Source: Symbiodinium natans (taxonomy: Eukaryota; Sar; Dinophyceae; Suessiales; Symbiodiniaceae). From it: 64,000 bases of DNA. The translations under genes were made by a program, and so were the position numbers. How positions within the stretch are numbered: the first letter of the stretch is position 1; the number at the start of each line of letters is the position of its first letter. Below, one piece after another: positions 20,204-28,000 of the stretch. The stretch covers positions 412,972 to 476,971 of the forward strand of contig CAJNDS010002084.1 in NCBI GenBank assembly GCA_905221605.1. Direction: 5' to 3'. Below the pieces are notes generated by a model. It made no database searches. It was not told the origin of the DNA and worked only from the letters and a program-made list of their open reading frames with translations.

Positions 20204-20346
20204 TGTAGTTTTTCATGGAGGAATTACACTCCTTTTGCGAGCTGTGCATACTATCGCTTTACCCTTGACTGTGGCTCAAGTTGCCGATAAAAAGAGGCGT
20301 ACTTAACGGTTTATATGTTCCCTCATGTGCTGACCTGAAAACTTCA
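20204..20346 (+). repeat. 5' LTR (143 bp)
   Basis: It starts TGTAGTTTTTC and ends AAAACTTCA, and by eye is identical to 29277-29419. It contains TGGCTCAAG, which equals the last nine bases of the dinoflagellate spliced leader, and a TTTATATG segment. Promoter elements cannot be fixed. Confidence 0.9.
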
Positions 20347-20365
20347 GGTTATCAGCCGTAGAGTC
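20347..20365 (+). promoter_or_regulatory. Probable primer binding site
   Basis: The bases right after the 5' LTR, GGTTATCAGCCG, resemble the Copia/plant initiator-Met PBS (TGGTATCAGAGC) in the TATCAG core only. The primer tRNA is not established. Confidence 0.4.
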
Positions 20366-20372
20366 TCACACG

Positions 20373-23300
20373 ATGGCTCTGCAGCTGCAAGATGGGACCA
20401 TTGATCCCAATGCGCAACATGATCAGACTGCAACAACCAACTACCAACAGTTCAACCAGTACCGGGTACAGCAGCAGCTGATCATCGTGCAACAAAACGA
20501 GGATGCAGAGCGAGTTCGTATCGAAGCCGAACGCAGACATGCGGAAATCCTGGACATGGCTACAAGACAGGCCCGTGCAGAAATGGGAGAGCTCGAGCAA
20601 CACGCTGATGCCCAACATCGCGCACGGATTGAAGTCATCAGTGACCGCATGGACTTTGTGGTTCGTGAGCTACAACAGCAACTACTGGAGACCAAGGCAG
20701 CACTAAGAGGTCGAACGGCGGAGCTTGACCAAGCCGCGCAGGACGCACACACACTCAGGATGCACAATCTCGAGCTTGAGGCACGAGGTAACATGGTTCT
20801 CGAATCGGAAACTCGCCTCAGGACCCATCTCGAACAGAGTGAATTTTCCCTTGCTAACCTCAGGGTTGTGTACGATCAAAACAGGGAAACCCAGCTGGAA
20901 TTCTTAGGCAACGAATTTAGAGAGCAAATGCAGTATGAAGAGAACATGTTCACATATGCCATGCATGAAGAAGAGAGTGCATGTGATGTCTTGATTCAGG
21001 AGTTGGCTGAGTCGAACCAGCGTTTGATGGTTGAGCTTGATGAGGCTAAGGCAACCGCTACAGCGTCATCTAGCCTGCCGAAAGGTGGTGCCGAGCACCA
21101 GCAGGCTGTTCCCATGGCCTCAGCACCTCCACCGGGTTTGAACACTGCCGAAGCAAGCCCCCCGCAAGGGGGTGCCGCATGCGGTAATGCACATGTCACG
21201 CATGCTGATTTGCCAAATCCGTTGCAGATTCCAGAGAGCATGAAGGGTCTCTTTGAGAGACGACCCCAGAGGTTTAATCTGGGGGCATCTACTCCTGTTT
21301 CGCAGGCCCCTAATGAAGTGCATGAAGCGATTGCAAAAGCGCTCAAGGACTTTGCTACCAAGGATGAGACGAAACCTAAGACTAAGGAAGCCGAGACAGT
21401 GAAACTTCCGGATTTTCCCTCAGCGGAGACGTACAGATCGTGGAAGACGGCAGTGCGTGAGGCTGTTCGAGCAGCATCTGATCACCCTGATGAAGCATTT
21501 GCGTGGATTCAGCAGGTGTACGCAAAGGGTGCTTCACTAGATAGCCTCAACGATGTAGGGAAATTCCTCACGCTAGACACCAAAATCCTTGCAGCATTGT
21601 CTAGGGTGGCGAAGGGCGAGCTTGCGAGACAAATACTCAACTACAAGGAGACGGAGGCCACCTGTGGTAGAGCAGTGAGAGGTAGGCAAGTGCTGTTAAT
21701 GTTTGAAGCCTACTTTAAAACCAACGAAGAAGTTGGCTCCCTCTACTCGGTCGAAGACCTCTTGAAAGTGGCACTGATCAATGATGACCTCGCTACCTTC
21801 GTGCATAACTGGGATTCAGTGATTGCTGGACTGTCGCATCCTCCAGACGAAACCACTTTGCGAGACATATTCCTTCGTGAGCTTCGCAAGTCCCATCGTT
21901 TGAAGTATGATCTCGACATTTACGATCGGGCTCGTGAGGGGACCCCTGAGCACACCTACAAGTTCCTCATGGAAAGCATCAAGAATCTCCTCACACGAGA
22001 ACGAATTAGGAAGAACAGGGACAAGATTGCTAAGGCCCATGGCGCAAAGTATGGTGCACCTGCCCCTCCTACCCCTGCGAAGCCGTCGGCGCCCGCTCCC
22101 TCGGAGCGACGACAGCCATCCAGAGGACGTCAGGGTAGGCAGGTTTGCATGTTGTTTCAGAAGGGTAAGTGTAAGTTTGGGGAGCGTTGCAAGTATGAAC
22201 ACACGAAAGACCCCAAAGCATCCTCAAGGGAGAGATCTCCCAACCGGCCTAAGTCAGGTTCTCGCGAGAGAGAGAAGAGCAACAGCAAAGATACCTCCAA
22301 TATCCCATGCGTATTTTATGCCAAGGGTACTTGCAGGAATGGGGACAAATGCAAGTTCTTGCACAAGGACAAGTCCGCATCGCCCTCTGTCCCGGCCAAG
22401 GCTAAGGCACGTGCACCCTCCCCGGCTAAGCGAAGGCCGAGCCGGAAGAAGAGGACAGAAGCTAAAGCAGCTGCCTGTTGCGTGTACGCCTTAGCCGCCC
22501 GAAAGGGTGAGCCGGATGGTAGGCATGCAGACACATGGCGTCTTGATGAGAAGTCACTCACGCTGTCTAGGGAACATGTTGTTCTGAGAAACAACTATTT
22601 TATTCCCCAAAGCTGCCCCGTTCCAGCATGGAGAATCAAGTCTGTTGCGAGCATCACCATGAAGCTGAAAACCGGCGAAGAGCGAACGTTACAGTACAAT
22701 TGGAAAACGTGCGACAAGCAAGCACCTCTGCCCAATTGGACGGGCATTACGAGTTTCAAGCTGAAGCCTAAAGACATGAGTGTGTGTTTTGAAAGGCACC
22801 CTGAGATACACCCAGTTGAAAGCGTCGGAGATGGTTGGAAATTTGTTCCCCATAAGCGCAAATGTGTGGCAAGGTTCAAAACCAATGCTGATTGCCCTAT
22901 GTCCGACCCTGGTGATCTTCAGTGTGCAGTCATCAACGCACAAAACCTTGAGGCCTCAGTGTACTCGGAACTCCATGGTGAAAAGACAAAATGCAAGCAT
23001 CGCTGCTGCAAGCCTGATTTCGCTTGTCGGCATTGTGCAGCAGGAAATATAATGTCAGGAACTGCCGCTCCAGCGCGCAAGGAACTTCAGAGCTTGGACA
23101 TCATTGCCGATACGGGAAGTGAAGAGGACCTTATCAGCTCTTCGGACTTGAGAAAGTGTTTCGAAGGAGTCGGTAGAAAAGTCGACGCAACGCCAGTCAA
23201 CCTTCACACGGCCAATGGCATCGTGGAGGCATCGTCCAGGACAGAAGTCGAGGTTCCGCCAATGAATGGCAGCCTGGAATTCGTGGAACTCCCGGATACC

Positions 23301-23543
23301 CCACCGGTTTGCTCTGTGGGAAAGAAGTGCATGCAGCAAGGGTACGGTTTTTACTGGCCTCCAGGGCAAGTTCCGTACTTCGTGAAGCCCGATGGCCAGA
23401 AGCTCACTTGCACGCTACGGGGGAATGTTCCAGTGTTCAGCAGTATTGGGAATGATTCCGGACACCCAGCTGCTGTAGCGCATCGCGATGAAGGTGAACG
23501 AATGGCGCCTACCTGCTCCTTGCAGCAGGATTTTCACGCATAA
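20373..23543 (+). CDS. Gag with CCCH zinc fingers, fused to aspartic protease
   Basis: The 1,056-residue ORF starts 26 bp after the LTR. Residues about 20-230 are coiled coil rich in Glu, Gln and Arg. Residues about 340-560 are a helical Gag-like core. Two CCCH fingers follow, C592-x7-C600-x5-C606-x3-H610 and C646-x7-C654-x5-C660-x3-H664, in place of the usual CCHC knuckle; they sit in a Ser/Arg/Lys-rich linker and should bind RNA. Near the end, IIADTGSEEDLISSS (D913-T-G-S) is the active-site motif of a retroviral-type aspartic protease, with TANG further on. The ORF ends at TAA 23541-23543. The integrase frame (-1) is already open from 23498, so the two ORFs overlap and may be joined by frameshifting. 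Three copies of the 22-nt hairpin motif lie inside the ORF. Confidence 0.85.
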   Translation: MALQLQDGTIDPNAQHDQTATTNYQQFNQYRVQQQLIIVQQNEDAERVRIEAERRHAEILDMATRQARAEMGELEQHADAQHRARIEVISDRMDFVVRELQQQLLETKAALRGRTAELDQAAQDAHTLRMHNLELEARGNMVLESETRLRTHLEQSEFSLANLRVVYDQNRETQLEFLGNEFREQMQYEENMFTYAMHEEESACDVLIQELAESNQRLMVELDEAKATATASSSLPKGGAEHQQAVPMASAPPPGLNTAEASPPQGGAACGNAHVTHADLPNPLQIPESMKGLFERRPQRFNLGASTPVSQAPNEVHEAIAKALKDFATKDETKPKTKEAETVKLPDFPSAETYRSWKTAVREAVRAASDHPDEAFAWIQQVYAKGASLDSLNDVGKFLTLDTKILAALSRVAKGELARQILNYKETEATCGRAVRGRQVLLMFEAYFKTNEEVGSLYSVEDLLKVALINDDLATFVHNWDSVIAGLSHPPDETTLRDIFLRELRKSHRLKYDLDIYDRAREGTPEHTYKFLMESIKNLLTRERIRKNRDKIAKAHGAKYGAPAPPTPAKPSAPAPSERRQPSRGRQGRQVCMLFQKGKCKFGERCKYEHTKDPKASSRERSPNRPKSGSREREKSNSKDTSNIPCVFYAKGTCRNGDKCKFLHKDKSASPSVPAKAKARAPSPAKRRPSRKKRTEAKAAACCVYALAARKGEPDGRHADTWRLDEKSLTLSREHVVLRNNYFIPQSCPVPAWRIKSVASITMKLKTGEERTLQYNWKTCDKQAPLPNWTGITSFKLKPKDMSVCFERHPEIHPVESVGDGWKFVPHKRKCVARFKTNADCPMSDPGDLQCAVINAQNLEASVYSELHGEKTKCKHRCCKPDFACRHCAAGNIMSGTAAPARKELQSLDIIADTGSEEDLISSSDLRKCFEGVGRKVDATPVNLHTANGIVEASSRTEVEVPPMNGSLEFVELPDTPPVCSVGKKCMQQGYGFYWPPGQVPYFVKPDGQKLTCTLRGNVPVFSSIGNDSGHPAAVAHRDEGERMAPTCSLQQDFHA
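21072..21093 (+). other. 22-nt hairpin motif, copy 1
   Basis: AGC, stem CTGCC/GGTGG (two G-U wobbles), loop GAAA, tail TGCCG. It is in the Gag linker, read as SLPKGGA. Confidence 0.65.
21156..21177 (+). other. 22-nt hairpin motif, copy 2
   Basis: AGC, stem CCCCC/GGGGG, loop GCAA, tail TGCCG. It lies 62 bp after copy 1 in the same Pro/Ala-rich linker, read as SPPQGGA. Confidence 0.75.
22493..22514 (+). other. 22-nt hairpin motif, copy 3
   Basis: AGC, stem CGCCC/GGGTG (one wobble), loop GAAA, tail AGCCG. It is after the second CCCH finger, before the protease region, read in a different codon phase (AARKGEP). Confidence 0.8.
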
Positions 23544-23564
23544 GCTGCCCGAAAGGGCATGCCG
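23543..23564 (+). other. 22-nt hairpin motif, copy 4, at the ORF1 stop
   Basis: AGC, stem TGCCC/GGGCA, loop GAAA, tail TGCCG. Its first base is the last base of the ORF1 stop codon. It lies in the region where the integrase frame overlaps, so it could influence frameshifting or termination. Confidence 0.8.
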
Positions 23565-23683
23565 CAGCAGCCGGACCACTTCCAGGAGCTCCAGACGGTG
23601 TAGTCCCGGTACCTGCGGCGGACGAGGGAGATCATCCACCATGGCTGGCAGAGATCCTAACCAAGGATCCCCCTCTTGAAGGC

Positions 23684-25093
23684 ATGAAGAAAGAGCAACT
23701 GTTGAAGGCTGGATGGGTTACTGTGAATGGTGATCCCCACGTCAAGGTTGCCCATAACCCAAAGACCTTCAGAACACCTGCACCTCGCTACCCCAAGTAT
23801 CGAATTCGTTCCACCTGGGGATACAAAGATGGCGAGTGGAAGCAGCTGGAGAACAAGGTCAACATGGACGAGCTCGACGCCGTCTACGGGAAGGTACCTG
23901 AGGGTACCGACATGACCATCACTGTCTTTACCATGCCCGATGGCGGTGAAGATGTGCCCGATAGCGACGTTGAGGCCCACATTCCAAAGTCGAAGAAGGA
24001 CGAGGCGTCTCTAAGAGCTGAAGCGGAATCCGTGCAGCATCTTTTGAGTCATCGTCCAAAGAACCCTTTCTGTCCGGTATGTCAACGAGCCAAAATGTAT
24101 GCTCCGCATGCCAGAAGAAAGGGAGGTTCTAGCACTGTGCACAGCAAGGGGTTCGGTGACCACATCACCATCGACCACATCATCACGAAAGACGCCAAGG
24201 ACTACGGATTCGAAGGACAAACTGTAGCACATGTTGTGAAGGATGTCTTTACGAAGTTCCGTTATGTTTACCCGGCCGACAACAAAAGTGGTGAGCAGTG
24301 TTACGAAGATTTACTGCACTTTTTCGAGGTCGATGATAATGTTAAGGTTGTTTACTCAGACAACGCCCATGAGTTCGACTACGCGGTTAAGCAACTCCAA
24401 GCTAGGCACAATACATCCAGGGAGTATGTGGATCAGAACAAAGCAGTGATCGAGCGTGAAATACGAACGATCTTGGAAGGTACGCGTGCCAATTTGGTAC
24501 AATCTGGTTTACCTGATCAGTTCTGGCCACTTGCATCCCAACATCACGCTATTTCTTTGAACGTTAGTAAACGTCTTGACAACGGTTTAGTGCCATGGAA
24601 TCAAAGGTTCGGGAGCGACTTCCAAGGGGTCCTTGTTCCCTTTGGGGCTAAGATTTTGTACTGGGCCGACCCCAAGCAGAAGCAGCCCAAAAGGTCAAAG
24701 TTTGCGGGGACGGGTATTGAAGGAATTTTCCTCGGGTATCATATCCAGCCTGGCTTCGTCTTCAAGGAAGAGTACTTAGTTGCTCCTTTGCAGGGAATCA
24801 ACGAGGCCATCGAGAATGACGCCTTCAGGACTTTCAGGGCCAAAAGGCTTGAACTCCTGGAAGGGAAGTTCCAGTTCCCATTGTCACAGGATCTTGAAGC
24901 TCTGGGAAACCAGAAGCCGCCCGAACTCGATGATCAACATCACAACGCCGTTGAAGAAAGAAACCCGCATCAAGAAGAAGAAGAAGAAGATTTCGAAGGG
25001 GGAGTGGGACCACTCGATGAAGGAGATCGGTCCCTATCAGGGGGGCGAGCTCTGGGTGGAGGATCCCGACCAAAGAATGGACGCTTTCACTGA
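23684..25093 (+). CDS. Copia-type integrase
   Basis: Counting from Met 23684: the zinc-binding H119-x3-H123-x6-C130-x2-C133 motif (QHLLSHRPKNPFCPVC), then the integrase catalytic core with D164 (TIDH), D226 (YSDNAHEF) and E257 (AVIER), then the GLPDQFWPLA and FLGYH segments typical of Copia Pol. It would insert the cDNA and make the 5-bp duplication seen here. The spacing D226-E257 is a little shorter than the usual 35. The frame is open back to 23498 and reads as protein (AEILTKDPPLEG) before this Met, so the natural product is probably a Gag-Pol fusion made by -1 shifting from ORF1. The last ~40 residues, after the GAA run at 24972-24990, are unlike protein; the +1 frame takes over there. 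Confidence 0.85.
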   Translation: MKKEQLLKAGWVTVNGDPHVKVAHNPKTFRTPAPRYPKYRIRSTWGYKDGEWKQLENKVNMDELDAVYGKVPEGTDMTITVFTMPDGGEDVPDSDVEAHIPKSKKDEASLRAEAESVQHLLSHRPKNPFCPVCQRAKMYAPHARRKGGSSTVHSKGFGDHITIDHIITKDAKDYGFEGQTVAHVVKDVFTKFRYVYPADNKSGEQCYEDLLHFFEVDDNVKVVYSDNAHEFDYAVKQLQARHNTSREYVDQNKAVIEREIRTILEGTRANLVQSGLPDQFWPLASQHHAISLNVSKRLDNGLVPWNQRFGSDFQGVLVPFGAKILYWADPKQKQPKRSKFAGTGIEGIFLGYHIQPGFVFKEEYLVAPLQGINEAIENDAFRTFRAKRLELLEGKFQFPLSQDLEALGNQKPPELDDQHHNAVEERNPHQEEEEEDFEGGVGPLDEGDRSLSGGRALGGGSRPKNGRFH

Positions 25094-28000
25094 CAAAGAC
25101 GGTAAGACCTGGTTTGGCCGTAACCTTCAAACTTGTCGAAAACCCGTGCTCCTAAACCCTCACCTTCGACATGCTGTCCAACCCTTTACAGGAAACAGGC
25201 ATTCTCTCATTGCCTACTCATCAGGGGGGTGGACAAAGCTGGGTGACGATGACAAGCAACTCCTACAAGACACTGATTTTAGGACGCCCCGGGCTCAGTT
25301 GAAACATGCGTGCGTTTGTTCATGTGCATCCCCTCACGATGAGGGGGGTAAAAGTCCCAAAACCACTCCCGAAACGGTCGCGTCGGTTTTGCGCGCATCG
25401 ATCGGGAACGCACAAACATACACCACGTGCACAAGTGCTTCGGTTGAGCCTGCTGTACCGACTCTCTCTGTGCTAGCTGGCTCTCTCCAAGTGGTCAGCA
25501 GTATTGAGGCACTAGGAACAATGTCGCGATTGGTCGCCCATGGTGCGGGCTACTCCTGCGATACTGGCATGGAGGGCCGACCTTTGGCACTGCAAGGACA
25601 TCTCAACATGCTCGTCAACGCCGGACTGAGCGTGGAGTACTTGCAGCTCCAGGCGGGGAAGGAGTATGACGCGCTCCTCAAGTCCTATGAGGTCTTCCCC
25701 CCACAGACCATCGCCAGCCTCAGCCTCAATGACCCCGAGATTCCAACGCCGAATCTGCTTAAGCTGGCTCGCATCTCGAACGAGGGTCTCAGCAAGCTCC
25801 AGCCAACCGAAAGGTTGCGCCGAAGTCGCTTTCTGCTAGTGGTGACGGACTCAGTCACATCCCTTGGGCGACAGAACTCCAAGGGGCAATGGAAATTCTC
25901 CATTCCCGAAGAGGAGATCTTCATGGCAGCACTGACCCTCAGGTACACGTGCGATAAACTCCACATGTGCTGGGGAAAAACGCTTTCGTGGCTCACTTGG
26001 CAGGTGCAGGAGGAGATCCAGGCAATCCGTGCCAAGTATGGGTCGGAGTGCGAGATCGATGTGATCGTTTGGTGGTCAGGAAATGAAGTTGCTGGACGAC
26101 GAGGATGCATCCCCACGCGGCTCGCTCCGGGCGCGGCATATTCGACCTCCCAGACCTCGGCAGAAGATGTTGCGAGGAAGGTGAGGCGCTGCGCCGACGC
26201 GCTAGCCACCCTAGCGGGTGAGCCGCATATCGGGTTTGTCCGCATCGTCGGCAACGTTGACCACGAGACCTACAACTTGCATCCTGCGTACAATGAATTC
26301 ATCTCCAAGATGTTTGATGAATTCACGAGTCGCGGATTGCAAGTTCAGAACGCCACATCCCAGGCAATGAAGCTGTCCTATTACGATGATTTTCATCTTT
26401 GGGATACCCCCGAAAACCGCAAGCAGATCCAAGACTACATCTACACCACGGCGCTCCTTGGCGACCTAGAAAGGGAAGCGTCACGGTATGCAGATGTTCT
26501 GGATCGACTAGGAGATCTTTTCCCCTACGTCGAGGTGGAAGGCGGCTACAGGATGGACAGTGCAGCAGGTCGTGAAGCCCTACGCCTCTACAAGGAGGTG
26601 GTTGAAAGCGGCAGAAAAGACCTGAAGGTCCACAAGATCAAGGCGCCTGTGCCCGTGAAGATCAGCAAGGAAGACACCTGGTGGGAGGTCCCCGACGCTA
26701 ACACTGCGCATGAACCAGTTGCCGCACCCGCTCAGCAAGACAAGACGATCGCCCGATCCGAGGTGGAATACCCTGTGGTTTCGGACGTATCGGAGATCGA
26801 TGAGGTCAAGGGTGAAGTCGTCCAGGCCGAGTCAGAGAAGGCTGAGTACCTTCCCCTGAACGAGGTCGTGCTCGCCGATGATGGGGATTACCGACCTCCC
26901 CTGGCGTCAGACGGCCGGGCAACAAGCGCAGCTACCCGAAAGGGTAAGTCGTCGGGGCAAAGCGAGGATGTCTACGCCCGCGAGATGTACCAGGACGCGT
27001 CCAAAACCCATGGTGGAGAGGAAAGCCTGGAGCAGGACCTCCCGATGACCGGTTACTGGTACAACGGGGAGCTCCACGACCTTGAGCCTCTGCCAAGTGC
27101 CGATCTCCGCAAGTATGAACAGCGGGTGAACTTCAGGCACGGCGACCTCAAGCTGCTCAGCTTGCTCTTGAGGGGACACCAGAATGACTGGTGTGGGCTG
27201 GACTTCGACATCGCCATGTGGACGGATGTCGATAAGCTCCTGGACCGCTTCAATGAAGCAACTCGTCGAAAATGGGGCGTAAGACAGCTACTGCAGGTGA
27301 CAGCGCAGGACAAAAAGAGGAGGTTCGAGATTCTTGGGATCCGACACGAGATCAGCAGCAGCCTGAATCTCTCCCTCTTTCCTGTGCGGATCAGAGCAGT
27401 CACCGGCCACTCGGAGAAAGTGATGCGCATCGAGTCAGACGAGTTCCTTGCCCGGAGGTTTCTCACCGATGAGAATTTGGATGTCGCTCCACAGGTCGTA
27501 TACCACCGCACGGATGCGAAGAGCGTGGAGTTGATTTTGAAATCCGGGATCAAGGTTGCTGGCGGCAGAAAGGGCGGGCGTGCCCATGCGTACTTCTCAC
27601 CTACCACCCTCAAGGACGAGAAGTACACTTCTGGACTCAGATCGACGCAGCCGTTCCAGATTGCGGTGAACCTGCATGAAGCCCTCCGAGATGGCCTCGT
27701 CTTCTTCGAGAACAGTACCCGCGGGATTTTGACCCGTGCAGTCGTTGGCCCTCAGTATATCCTGTCATGTGTGGACACCAACACGAACAAGGTGATCTAC
27801 GCAAGAGCGGGAGAGGCCCAGCCTGCAGCCACCCGAGAGGGTGAGCCGGATACTGTTGAACAAGCCTCCTCGAGCTCAACAGTCAAAGCCTTGGCGTCAA
27901 GGGCTGTCCCAGAAGACCAACCCAAGCGAGTCAAGGGCACTGTTGGCGCTTTCATCGAGGCAAAGAAGGCGAGGATCGAGGCTGCTGCGTTGGAATCCAT

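Noticed and set aside
20204-20346. A twelfth motif copy in the LTR ending at TTGCCG (20281-20286)
   Set aside because: CTTGA and TCAAG pair, but the loop is seven bases and the AGC is missing, so it does not fit the pattern.
20334-20348. CCTGAA/TTCAGG palindrome at the LTR end as a regulatory hairpin
   Set aside because: Part of it depends on the bases beyond the LTR, and it has no counterpart elsewhere; short palindromes of this size are common.
23525-23545. Classic -1 slippery heptamer at the ORF1/integrase overlap
   Set aside because: GGATTTTCAC offers only a TTTT run; no XXXYYYZ heptamer in frame is visible.
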